From: Streptomyces omiyaensis
GTDB taxonomy: Bacteria; Actinomycetota; Actinomycetes; Streptomycetales; Streptomycetaceae
NCBI RefSeq assembly: GCF_014650895.1
Contig: NZ_BMVV01000006.1
Span: 248,001-312,000, forward strand
Direction of reading: 5' to 3'
DNA: 64,000 nt
The position numbers were made by a program, and so were the translations under genes. This document shows, in pieces, positions 1 through 8,532 of this stretch (its first letter is position 1; each line of letters begins with the position of its first letter). The notes beneath the pieces were generated by a model that saw only the letters and a list, made by a program, of their open reading frames with translations, ran no database searches and was not told where the DNA came from.

Positions 1-2259
1 ATCGTCGCCGTCATCGCCGGGGTCGCCCTCGCCGCACTGGTCACCGCCCGGCTCTTCGGCCGCCAGGTGCTCAGGGCCGACGAGGGCACCCCGGCGATGC
101 GGCGGATCGCCGCCGCCGTGCAGGAGGGCGCCAACGCCTACCTCGCCCGCCAGCTGCGGACCATCGCCCTCTTCGCCGTCGTCGTCTTCCTCCTGCTCAT
201 GGCGCTGCCCGCCGATTCCTGGTCGCAGCGGGTCGGCCGGTCGCTGTTCTTCCTGGTCGGGGCGTTGTTCTCGGCCGCCACCGGATACGTCGGGATGCGG
301 CTCGCCGTCCGCGCCAACGTCCGGGTCGCGGCGGCCGCCCGGGAGGCCGCCCCGGCCCCCGGCGAACCCGGCCGGGACCCCGCCGAGGCGGCCCGCCGGG
401 CCATGCGGATCGCCTTCCGCACCGGCGGGACCGTCGGCATGTCCACGGTCGGCCTCGGGCTGCTCGGTGCGGCCTGCGTCGTCCTCGTCTACGCCGCCGA
501 CGCGCCCAAGGTCCTGGAGGGCTTCGGCCTCGGCGCCGCCCTCATCGCCATGTTCATGCGGGTCGGCGGCGGCATCTTCACCAAGGCCGCCGACGTCGGC
601 GCCGACCTGGTCGGCAAGGTCGAGCAGGGCATCCCCGAGGACGACCCGCGCAACGCCGCCACCATCGCCGACAACGTGGGCGACAACGTCGGCGACTGCG
701 CGGGCATGGCCGCCGACCTCTTCGAGTCGTACGCCGTCACCCTGGTCGCGGCCCTCATCCTCGGCAAGGCCGCCTTCGGCGACCACGGTCTGGTCTTCCC
801 GCTGGTCGTGCCCGCGATCGGCGTCCTCACCGCCGTCGTCGGCATCCTCGCCGTCGCGCCCCGGCGCTCCGACCGGGGCGGGATGCGCGCCGTCGACCGG
901 GGCTTCTTCCTCTCCGCGGTCGTCTCCCTCGTCCTCGTCGCGGTCGCCGCCTTCGTCTACCTGCCGTCGACCTACGCCGGGCTGGCCGGCGTCACCGAGC
1001 CCGGCCTGACCGCACACGACGGCGACCCCCGGGTCCTCGCCCTCGTCGCCGTCGCCATCGGGATCCTGCTCGCCGCGCTCATCCAGCGGCTCACCGGCTA
1101 CTTCACCGAGACCGGCCGGCGTCCCGTCCAGGACATCGGCCGCTCCGCGCTCACCGGCCCCGCCACCGTCGTCCTCGCCGGCGTCGCCATCGGCCTGGAG
1201 TCCGCCGTCTACGCGGCGCTCCTCATCGCCCTCGCCGTCTACGGCGCCTTCCTCCTCGGCGGCGCCTCCGTGATGCTGGCGCTCTTCGCGGTCGCACTCG
1301 CCGGGACGGGGCTGCTCACCACGGTCGGCGTGATCGTCGCCATGGACACCTTCGGCCCGGTCTCCGACAACGCGCAGGGCATCGCGGAGATGTCGGGGGA
1401 CGTGCGGGGCGCCGGCGCGCAGGTCCTCACCGAGCTGGACGCGGTCGGCAACACCACCAAGGCGATCACCAAGGGCATCGCGATCGCGACCGCCGTCCTC
1501 GCCGCCGCCGCGCTCTTCGGCTCCTACCGGGACGCCATCGCCACCTCGGTCGCCGAGGTCGGCGCGAGGGCGGGCGAGCTGACCCTCTCCATGGACGTCT
1601 CCCAGCCCAACAACCTCGTCGGCCTGATCCTCGGCGCGGCCGTCGTCTTCCTCTTCTCCGGACTGGCCGTCAACGCCGTCTCGCGGTCGGCCGGTTCGGT
1701 GGTGTACGAGGTGCGCAGGCAGTTCCGCGAGCACCCGGGGATCATGGACGGCAGCGAGACCCCCGAGTACGGGCGGGTCGTCGACATCTGCACCAGGGAC
1801 GCGCTCCGCGAACTCGCCACGCCCGGGCTGCTCGCCGTCACCGCCCCGGTCGCCGTCGGCTTCGCGCTCGGCGTCGGACCGCTCGGCGCGTACCTGGCCG
1901 GGGCGATCGGCACCGGCGCGCTGATGGCGGTCTTCCTCGCCAACTCGGGCGGCGCCTGGGACAACGCGAAGAAGCTGGTCGAGGACGGCCACCACGGCGG
2001 CAAGGGGAGCCCCGCGCACGAGGCGACGGTGATCGGCGACACCGTGGGCGACCCGTTCAAGGACACCGCCGGTCCGGCGATCAACCCGCTCCTGAAGGTG
2101 ATGAACCTGGTGGCGCTGCTGATCGCCCCGGCCGTGGTGCGCTTCGGCTACGGCGATGACGCGAACGCGTGGGCGCGGGCCGGGATCGCGGTCCTGGCGC
2201 TGCTCGTGGTGGCCGTCGCTGTCCGCGCCTCCAAGCGGCGCACGGTGGCCGTCGCCTGA
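1..2259 (+). CDS. hppA: K+-insensitive pyrophosphate-energized proton pump (5' truncated by window)
   Basis: Membrane-bound H+-translocating pyrophosphatase: hydrolyses cytoplasmic PPi and pumps protons across the membrane. The reading frame is open to base 1, so the true N-terminus lies upstream; the first internal GTG at 67 is not the start. The family's PPi/Mg-binding blocks are visible: DVGADLVGKVE followed by DDPRNAATIADNVGDNVGD (about 600-690), and a C-terminal GDTVGDPFKDTAGP block (about 2035-2075). The GNTTKAITKG stretch (about 1450) has the lysine that marks the K+-independent subclass. Many hydrophobic segments fit a polytopic pump. A soluble pyrophosphatase (59675-60166) is encoded elsewhere in the window, so the cell has both routes for PPi disposal. 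Confidence 0.97.
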   Translation: MVAVIAGVALAALVTARLFGRQVLRADEGTPAMRRIAAAVQEGANAYLARQLRTIALFAVVVFLLLMALPADSWSQRVGRSLFFLVGALFSAATGYVGMRLAVRANVRVAAAAREAAPAPGEPGRDPAEAARRAMRIAFRTGGTVGMSTVGLGLLGAACVVLVYAADAPKVLEGFGLGAALIAMFMRVGGGIFTKAADVGADLVGKVEQGIPEDDPRNAATIADNVGDNVGDCAGMAADLFESYAVTLVAALILGKAAFGDHGLVFPLVVPAIGVLTAVVGILAVAPRRSDRGGMRAVDRGFFLSAVVSLVLVAVAAFVYLPSTYAGLAGVTEPGLTAHDGDPRVLALVAVAIGILLAALIQRLTGYFTETGRRPVQDIGRSALTGPATVVLAGVAIGLESAVYAALLIALAVYGAFLLGGASVMLALFAVALAGTGLLTTVGVIVAMDTFGPVSDNAQGIAEMSGDVRGAGAQVLTELDAVGNTTKAITKGIAIATAVLAAAALFGSYRDAIATSVAEVGARAGELTLSMDVSQPNNLVGLILGAAVVFLFSGLAVNAVSRSAGSVVYEVRRQFREHPGIMDGSETPEYGRVVDICTRDALRELATPGLLAVTAPVAVGFALGVGPLGAYLAGAIGTGALMAVFLANSGGAWDNAKKLVEDGHHGGKGSPAHEATVIGDTVGDPFKDTAGPAINPLLKVMNLVALLIAPAVVRFGYGDDANAWARAGIAVLALLVVAVAVRASKRRTVAVA

Positions 2260-2421
2260 CGTGGCGTCCGTCTCATTTCCGGGACGGCGCGCGTGCCCGG
2301 AGGCCCTGTCCCGCTTGGGTCAAACGGATTCAACACGGGATGAATCACTCGTACGAAAGGTGGAAGTCGCCCGCGCGCCGTGTATGTTCCGGGGCCGAGA
2401 GTCTTGGAAGGGACCGATCCG

Positions 2422-3075
2422 GTGAACAAGAAGCTTGCGGCAGCGCTGTCCGGCGGTGCGGTACTGGTGCTCGTGCTGTCCGGTTGCAGCGAGGACGAGG
2501 GCGACAAGGTCAACGACTGGGCCAAGTCGTTCTGCGACCAGGCGAAGCCGCAGATCCAGAAGCGGGCCGACGCCCACCAGATCATCATCTCGACCGCGGC
2601 GGACAGCCGTCCGGCGGAGATCCAGGCCGCCGACTCCAAGGCGTTCAAGGACATCGCGGACGCCGACCGGGCGCTGGCCAAGGCCGTGGAGAGCGCCGGC
2701 GTCCCGCCGGTCGAGAACGGCGAGAAGGTCCAGAAGGACGTCATCGCGGAGCTCAACGCGACCGCCGTCGCCTACGACGGGCTGAAGAAGCAGGTCGACG
2801 CGCTCGACCCGACCAACCAGCAGAAGTTCGCCGAGGGGCTGAAGGACGTCGCCGACGGCCTCACCAAGATCGAGAAGATGGACCAGAACGCGCTGGCCAA
2901 CCTGGAGGACGGCGAACTGGGCCAGGCCATGGCCAAGCAGCCGGGCTGCCAGAAGCCGACCCCGTCGGCGCCGAAGACGCCGACCGGCTCCGCCGCGCCC
3001 GAGGCGGGCACCACGGCCGCGCCGACCGCCTCCGCCGCGCCGAAGGCGAAGGCCTCCGCCTCCGCGGAGTCGTAG
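2422..3075 (+). CDS. Small secreted lipoprotein, helical, function unknown
   Basis: Begins at a GTG (2422) preceded by GGAAGGGA. The N-terminus NKKLAAALSGG is followed by a hydrophobic stretch and a lipobox, LSGC, so the mature protein is predicted to be lipid-anchored outside the membrane. The mature part is about 190 residues, rich in Ala, Asp, Lys and Gln, and looks helical; it carries a second Cys near the N-terminus (SFCDQ) and one near the C-terminus (PGCQKP), which could pair. It ends in a Pro/Ala/Ser/Lys-rich low-complexity tail. No enzymatic motif is visible. An upstream in-frame start at 2380 would place 14 residues before the signal and is unlikely. Confidence 0.8.
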   Translation: MNKKLAAALSGGAVLVLVLSGCSEDEGDKVNDWAKSFCDQAKPQIQKRADAHQIIISTAADSRPAEIQAADSKAFKDIADADRALAKAVESAGVPPVENGEKVQKDVIAELNATAVAYDGLKKQVDALDPTNQQKFAEGLKDVADGLTKIEKMDQNALANLEDGELGQAMAKQPGCQKPTPSAPKTPTGSAAPEAGTTAAPTASAAPKAKASASAES

Positions 3076-3098
3076 TCCCCGCACGGTGACCCGGCCGT

Positions 3099-3122
3099 CC
3101 GGGCGGCGTCCGTGCCGCCCGG
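3099..3122 (+). terminator. Hairpin after the lipoprotein gene
   Basis: A perfect 9-bp stem (CCGGGCGGC at 3099-3107 with GCCGCCCGG at 3114-3122) and a 6-nt loop lie 24 bases after the stop codon. There is no T-tract, which is usual for Streptomyces terminators. The flanking DNA to about 3300 is degenerate GC-rich repeat. Confidence 0.5.
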
Positions 3123-3321
3123 CCGTCGGCGCCAGGGCCACCGGTGTCCGTGCCGCCCGGCCGCCTGTGGCCGTGCCGCCGGGCTTCCCACGGCCGTGTC
3201 GCCGGGCTTCCGGAGGCAGGGGCTTCGGGCTGTGGGCGGCCGGGGCGTCGGGCTGTCGGTGTGCGGGGCGTCGGGCTTGTCGGTGTCCGGATCGTCGGTG
3301 GCGGCCGTCACAATGGAGCGC

Positions 3322-4884
3322 GTGAGTACGACCAGCCTGACCACCAGCCTTCCGGTGCCCGCGCACGCCGCCCGACTGCGCGAGGCCCTGCTCGCCGCGG
3401 ACTTCACCGCCGACGGTCTGCTCGACCTGCTCGGCGCCCCCGCCTACGCGGCGCTCGCCCGCAGCGAGACCGTGCCCGCCCTGCGCGCCACCCGCGGCGA
3501 CTCCCCGCTGGAGACCCTCGTCCGGCTCTTCCTGCTCCAGGAGGCCGTCGGGTCCGACCGGGCCGCCGCCGCCCTCCCGCTCGACGAGGCCCTGGCCGGC
3601 GGCTGGGTGGTCCGGGAGGACGGCACCGTGCGCGCCACCGTCGACGTCCGGCCGTACGGCGGCCCGGACGGCGAGGACTGGTTCATCGTCTCCGACCTGG
3701 GCTGTGCCGTCGGCGGCGCCGGCGGCATCGGCCGCAAGGAGGAGGGCGTCGTCCTCGGCGTCGGCGGGGCCTCCACCACCCTCGCCGGCATCACCGTCCG
3801 CACCCCGGTCGCCACCGCGCTCGACCTCGGCACCGGCTCCGGCATCCAGGCCCTGCACGCCGCCCGGCACGCCACCCTGGTCACCGCCACCGACCTGAAC
3901 CCCCGGGCGCTGGACTTCACGCGGCTCACGCTCGCCCTCTCCGGGGCCCGCGAGGCCGAGCTCCTGGAGGGCTCGCTCTACGAGCCGGTCGACGGCGACA
4001 CGTACGACCTGATCGTCTCCAACCCGCCCTTCGTGATCTCCCCCGGCGCCGGCCTCACCTACCGGGACGGCGGGATGAGCGGCGACGACCTGTGCCGCAC
4101 CCTCGTCCAGCAGGCCGGCGAGCGGCTGAACGACGGCGGGTACGCCCAGTTCCTCGCCAACTGGCAGCACGTCGACGGCGAGGAGTGGCAGGACCGGCTC
4201 CGCTCCTGGGTGCCCCGTGGCTGCGACGCCTGGATCGTCCAGCGCGAGGTGCAGGACGTCACCCAGTACACCGAGCTGTGGCTGCGCGACAGCGGCGACC
4301 ACCGCGGCGGCCCCGAGGCGTACCGGGAGGCGTACGACCGCTGGCTGGACGCCTTCGCGGCGAGCGGGACGAGGGCGATCGGCTTCGGCTGGATCACCCT
4401 GCGCCGCGACCCGGCGGTGGCCGCCGGGAAGGCCGAGCCGTCGATCGTGGTCGAGGAGTGGCCGCACCCGGTGGAGCAGCCGCTCGGCCCCGCCGTCCGC
4501 GCCCACTTCGAGCGCCAGGAGTACCTCCGGACCCACGACGACGCCGCCCTGCTCGCGGACAGCTTCACCCTCGCCCCCGAGGTCGTCCAGGAGCAGGTCG
4601 GGCTGCCCGGCGCGGAGGACCCCGAGCACGTCGTCCTCCGGCAGAACCGGGGCATGCGCCGCGCCACCCGGGTCGACCACGTGGGCGCCGGCTTCGCGGG
4701 CGTCTGCGACGGCAGCCTCAGCGCCGGCCGGATCCTCGACGCGATCGCCCAGCTGACGGGCGAGGACCCGGTGGTGCTGCGGGACCGCACCCCGCAGTCC
4801 ATCCGGCTCCTCGTCGAGGAGGGCTTCCTCACCCCGGAGTCCCTGCTTCCGGCGGAGGGCGGGGTTCCGGCCGGGGAGGAGTAA
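3322..4884 (+). CDS. Class I SAM-dependent methyltransferase (HemK/small-methyltransferase type)
   Basis: About 520 residues. The SAM-binding motif I, ALDLGTGSGIQALHA, is near residue 166, and the NPPF motif of N-methyltransferases acting on planar amide or base nitrogens (SNPPFVISPG) is near residue 234. An N-terminal domain of about 150 residues precedes the Rossmann core, and a C-terminal domain of about 200 residues follows it. The family resembles PrmC/HemK and RsmC enzymes, but the substrate cannot be read from sequence. I chose GTG 3322; ATG 3313 in the same frame is an alternative, and longer upstream frames read through repeat-like DNA. The gene stands alone. Confidence 0.85.
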   Translation: MSTTSLTTSLPVPAHAARLREALLAADFTADGLLDLLGAPAYAALARSETVPALRATRGDSPLETLVRLFLLQEAVGSDRAAAALPLDEALAGGWVVREDGTVRATVDVRPYGGPDGEDWFIVSDLGCAVGGAGGIGRKEEGVVLGVGGASTTLAGITVRTPVATALDLGTGSGIQALHAARHATLVTATDLNPRALDFTRLTLALSGAREAELLEGSLYEPVDGDTYDLIVSNPPFVISPGAGLTYRDGGMSGDDLCRTLVQQAGERLNDGGYAQFLANWQHVDGEEWQDRLRSWVPRGCDAWIVQREVQDVTQYTELWLRDSGDHRGGPEAYREAYDRWLDAFAASGTRAIGFGWITLRRDPAVAAGKAEPSIVVEEWPHPVEQPLGPAVRAHFERQEYLRTHDDAALLADSFTLAPEVVQEQVGLPGAEDPEHVVLRQNRGMRRATRVDHVGAGFAGVCDGSLSAGRILDAIAQLTGEDPVVLRDRTPQSIRLLVEEGFLTPESLLPAEGGVPAGEE

Positions 4885-5079
4885 GGAGCGGAGCGGGCAC
4901 GCGGGGGACGGAGTAGTGGGGCACTACCGGCCATCTTCGTGAAACCGGACGGCCCCGCCCGCGTCGTTCACCCGGAATTCGCGTCCCTGACGCCGTGGGG
5001 TGTCAGCCTCCCTTCCAGGACACCTCAGGAAGACGGCCACCGCGCGGGCGCACCGCCGGGACGGGAAGCGGGTACGGGC

Positions 5080-5277
5080 ATGGAGAGCGGGCCGGCGATC
5101 TTCGCGGGAACGGCGTTCGCGCTGTTCGGGGGCGCGCTGCTGCTGTGGACCACGGTCCGCGTCCGGCAGGGCGAGCCGGTCGCGCTCGGCGTCGCCCCGC
5201 GCGCCGCCGCCGTCGTCACGGGCCTCACCGGGGCGCTCCTCCTCGGCCTCGGCCTCTGGTGCTTCGGCCGCCTCTGA
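5080..5277 (+). CDS. Small two-helix membrane protein
   Basis: A 65-residue protein starting at ATG 5080, with GGGAAG about 10 bases upstream. Two hydrophobic segments (AIFAGTAFALFGGALLLW and AAAVVTGLTGALLLGLGLW) are joined by a short basic loop (TVRVRQGEPVALG), predicting a two-pass inner-membrane protein. No family is recognised. It lies upstream of topA, separated from it by 312 bases. Confidence 0.6.
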   Translation: MESGPAIFAGTAFALFGGALLLWTTVRVRQGEPVALGVAPRAAAVVTGLTGALLLGLGLWCFGRL

Positions 5278-5589
5278 GCCGCGCCCCGCGCCCCCGCTGA
5301 GACGCGCTCCACACCCGGCCGCCCCGCCGGTCCGACGGTCCGGGCGGCAGGAAGGGCAGGAGTCGGGTTACCGTTCGAGTGGCCGTTGCGGGCTTTCGCC
5401 GTTTGACACGGGGGCGGGTTGTACCGTCACACTCCGCAGCGACGGGAGCGTCACCGTCCGTGGCGCTGCCGTGCGCGCCCAGCGTCGTACCGGCGCTGAG
5501 GTGGCGCTGCCAGCGCCGTACAGGCCAGTCCCCTGGCCCGCACGGGCCCGCACGGGCCTGGAGAGTGTCGACCGGAGAGAAGAGCGAAG
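5278..5589 (+). promoter_or_regulatory. topA upstream region with candidate promoter
   Basis: A non-coding gap of 312 bases before topA. A perfect TTGACA lies at 5403-5408. No well-spaced -10 hexamer follows: TACCGT is only 13 bases downstream, and positions at 17-18 bases do not match consensus. Non-canonical spacing would not be surprising for a topA promoter, since these are supercoiling-controlled. GGAGAG just before 5590 is the ribosome binding site. No small ORF is convincing here. Confidence 0.4.
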
Positions 5590-8424
5590 TTGTCCCCGAC
5601 CAGCGAGACCGCACACGGCGGCCGCCGACTCGTCATCGTCGAGTCGCCTGCCAAGGCGAAGACGATCAAGGGCTACCTCGGCCCCGGCTACGTCGTCGAG
5701 GCGAGCGTCGGGCACATCCGTGACCTTCCCAGCGGCGCCGCCGAGGTGCCGGAGAAGTACACCGGCGAGGTCCGCCGCCTCGGCGTGGACGTCGAGCACG
5801 ACTTCCAGCCCATCTACGTCGTCAACGCCGACAAGAGGGCCCAGGTCAAGAAGTTGAAGGACCTGCTGGCCGAGTCGGACGAGCTCTTCCTCGCCACCGA
5901 TGAGGACCGCGAGGGCGAGGCCATCGCGTGGCACCTCCAGGAAGTCCTCAAGCCCAAGGTCCCCGTCCACCGGATGGTCTTCCACGAGATCACCAAGGAC
6001 GCCATCCAGGCCGCCGTCGCCAACCCGCGCGAACTGAACAAGCGCATGGTCGACGCCCAGGAGACCCGCCGCATCCTCGACCGCCTCTACGGCTACGAGG
6101 TCTCGCCGGTCCTGTGGAAGAAGGTCATGCGCGGCCTCTCCGCCGGCCGCGTGCAGTCCGTCGCCACCCGGCTCGTCGTCGAGCGCGAGCGCGAGCGCAT
6201 CGCCTTCCGCTCCGCCGAGTACTGGGACCTCACCGGCACCTTCTCCACCGGTCGCCCCGGCGACCCCAGCGACCCCTCCTCCCTCACCGCCCGCCTCGCC
6301 GCGGTCGACGGCAAGCGCGTCGCACAGGGCCGTGACTTCGGCGCCGACGGCCGCCTGAAGAGCGAGAGCGTGCTCCACCTCGACGAGGAGAGGGCCCGCG
6401 CGCTCGCCGCCTCCCTCGCCGACACCCGCTTCACCGTCCGCTCGGTCGAGTCGAAGCCGTACCGCCGTTCCCCGTACGCGCCCTTCCGCACCACCACCCT
6501 CCAGCAGGAGGCCAGCCGCAAGCTCGGCTTCGGTGCCAAGGCGACGATGCAGGTGGCGCAGAAGCTGTACGAGAACGGCTTCATCACCTACATGCGTACG
6601 GACTCCACCGTGCTCTCCGACACCGCCGTCGCCGCGGCCCGCGCCCAGGTGACGCAGCTGTACGGCGCCGACTACCTGCCGGAGAAGCCGCGCGTCTACG
6701 CCGGCAAGGTCAAGAACGCGCAGGAGGCGCACGAGGCGATCCGGCCTTCGGGTGATCGTTTCCGCACCCCGGCCGAGACCGGCCTCAGCGGCGACCAGTT
6801 CCGCCTCTACGAGCTCATCTGGAAGCGGACCGTCGCCTCCCAGATGAAGGACGCCACCGGCAACTCCGTCACCGTGAAGATCGGCGGCACCTCCGCCGAC
6901 GGCCGCGACGCCGAGTTCTCGGCCTCCGGCAAGACGATCACCTTCCACGGCTTCATGAAGGCCTACGTGGAGGGCGCCGACGACCCGAACGCGGAGCTCG
7001 ACGACCGCGAGCGGCGCCTCCCGCAGGTCGCCGAGGGCGACGCGCTCGGCGCCGAGGAGATCACCGCCGACGGCCACGCCACCAAGCCGCCCGCCCGCTA
7101 CACCGAGGCCACCCTGGTCAAGGAGCTGGAGGAGCGCGAGATCGGCCGCCCGTCGACCTACGCCTCGATCATCGGCACCATCCTCGACCGCGGCTACGTC
7201 TTCAAGAAGGGCACGGCCCTCGTGCCGTCCTTCCTCTCCTTCGCCGTCGTCAACCTGCTGGAGAAGCACTTCGGCCGGCTCGTCGACTACGACTTCACCG
7301 CCCGCATGGAGGACGACCTCGACCGCATCGCGCGCGGCGAGGCCCAGTCCGTGCCGTGGCTGAAGCGCTTCTACTTCGGCGAGGGCGAGGGCTCCGGCGG
7401 CGCCGCCGACGCGGGCAACGGCGACGGCGACCACCTCGGCGGCCTCAAGGAGCTCGTCACCGACCTCGGCGCCATCGACGCCCGCGAGATCTCCTCCTTC
7501 CCCGTCGGCGACGGCATCGTGCTGCGCGTCGGCCGCTACGGCCCCTACGTCGAGCGCGGCGAGAAGGACCAGGAGGGCCACCAGCGGGCCGACGTCCCCG
7601 AGGACCTCGCCCCCGACGAGCTGACCGTCGCCTACGCGGAGGAGCTGCTGGCCAAGCCCAGCGGCGACTTCGAGCTCGGCGCCGACCCCGTCAGCGGCAA
7701 CCAGATCATCGCCAGGGACGGCCGCTACGGCCCCTACGTCACCGAGGTCCTCCCGGAGTCCGCCCCGAAGACCGGCAAGAACGCGGTCAAGCCGCGCACC
7801 GCCTCCCTCTTCAAGTCGATGTCCCTGGACACCGTCACCCTGGAGGACGCGCTCCGGCTGATGTCGCTGCCGCGCGTCGTCGGCGCCGACGCCGAGGGCG
7901 TCGAGATCACCGCGCAGAACGGCCGCTACGGCCCCTACCTCAAGAAGGGCACCGACTCCCGGTCCCTGACCAGCGAGGACCAGCTCTTCAGCATCACGCT
8001 GGAGGAGGCGCTGGCGATCTACTCCCAGCCCAAGCAGCGGGGCCGCGCCGCCGCCAAGCCGCCGCTGAAGGAACTCGGCACCGACCCCGTCAGCGAGAAG
8101 CCCGTCGTCGTCAAGGACGGCCGCTTCGGCCCGTACGTCACCGACGGCGAGACCAACGCGACCCTGCGCACCGGTGACAGCGTCGAGACGATCACGCCCG
8201 AGCGCGGCTACGAGCTCCTCGCCGAGAAGCGCGCCAAGGGACCGGCCAAGAAGACCGCCAAGAAGGCCCCGGCGAAGAAGACCGCGGCCAAGAAGACGGC
8301 CGCGAAGAAGACCACCGCGGCCAAGACCACCGCCGCCAAGAAGACGGCGGCCAAGAAGACGACGGCGACGGCGGCGAAGAAGACCACCGCGGCGAAGAAG
8401 ACCGCGGCGGTCGAGCCGGAGTAG
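5590..8424 (+). CDS. topA: DNA topoisomerase I (type IA)
   Basis: Relaxes negatively supercoiled DNA by single-strand passage. 944 residues from a TTG start at 5590 with GGAGAG upstream; the protein begins SPTSETAHGGRRLVIVESPAKAKTI. The Toprim domain is N-terminal (VIVESPAKAKTIKGYLG and the acidic DEDREGEAIAWHL). The catalytic tyrosine lies in FITYMRTDST, about 330 residues in. The C-terminus carries several GRYGPYV-type repeat domains characteristic of actinobacterial TopA rather than zinc fingers. It ends in a long Lys/Ala tail (KKTAAKKTAAKK pattern, about 8240-8410), which in actinobacteria contributes to DNA binding and processivity. Confidence 0.98.
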   Translation: MSPTSETAHGGRRLVIVESPAKAKTIKGYLGPGYVVEASVGHIRDLPSGAAEVPEKYTGEVRRLGVDVEHDFQPIYVVNADKRAQVKKLKDLLAESDELFLATDEDREGEAIAWHLQEVLKPKVPVHRMVFHEITKDAIQAAVANPRELNKRMVDAQETRRILDRLYGYEVSPVLWKKVMRGLSAGRVQSVATRLVVERERERIAFRSAEYWDLTGTFSTGRPGDPSDPSSLTARLAAVDGKRVAQGRDFGADGRLKSESVLHLDEERARALAASLADTRFTVRSVESKPYRRSPYAPFRTTTLQQEASRKLGFGAKATMQVAQKLYENGFITYMRTDSTVLSDTAVAAARAQVTQLYGADYLPEKPRVYAGKVKNAQEAHEAIRPSGDRFRTPAETGLSGDQFRLYELIWKRTVASQMKDATGNSVTVKIGGTSADGRDAEFSASGKTITFHGFMKAYVEGADDPNAELDDRERRLPQVAEGDALGAEEITADGHATKPPARYTEATLVKELEEREIGRPSTYASIIGTILDRGYVFKKGTALVPSFLSFAVVNLLEKHFGRLVDYDFTARMEDDLDRIARGEAQSVPWLKRFYFGEGEGSGGAADAGNGDGDHLGGLKELVTDLGAIDAREISSFPVGDGIVLRVGRYGPYVERGEKDQEGHQRADVPEDLAPDELTVAYAEELLAKPSGDFELGADPVSGNQIIARDGRYGPYVTEVLPESAPKTGKNAVKPRTASLFKSMSLDTVTLEDALRLMSLPRVVGADAEGVEITAQNGRYGPYLKKGTDSRSLTSEDQLFSITLEEALAIYSQPKQRGRAAAKPPLKELGTDPVSEKPVVVKDGRFGPYVTDGETNATLRTGDSVETITPERGYELLAEKRAKGPAKKTAKKAPAKKTAAKKTAAKKTTAAKTTAAKKTAAKKTTATAAKKTTAAKKTAAVEPE

Positions 8425-8447
8425 TCCACCGGTACGCGACACCGGGG

Positions 8448-8475
8448 AAGGGCGGGAGCGGAGGCTCCCGCCCTT
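8448..8475 (+). terminator. Strong intrinsic terminator after topA
   Basis: A perfect 12-bp stem (AAGGGCGGGAGC at 8448-8459 with GCTCCCGCCCTT at 8464-8475) with a GGAG tetraloop, followed by CCTACGTTTG. Confidence 0.85.
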
Positions 8476-8532
8476 CCTACGTTTGTTCGGCTGTGGACCC
8501 GTCGAGCCAGACCGTCCGGATAGGGTGGACGG

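Noticed and set aside
3112..3321. N-terminal extensions of the methyltransferase gene through the repeat-like DNA
   Set aside because: Translations are Arg/Gly/Pro repeats in two frames, and the hairpin at 3099-3122 lies before them; GTG 3322 or ATG 3313 is more natural.
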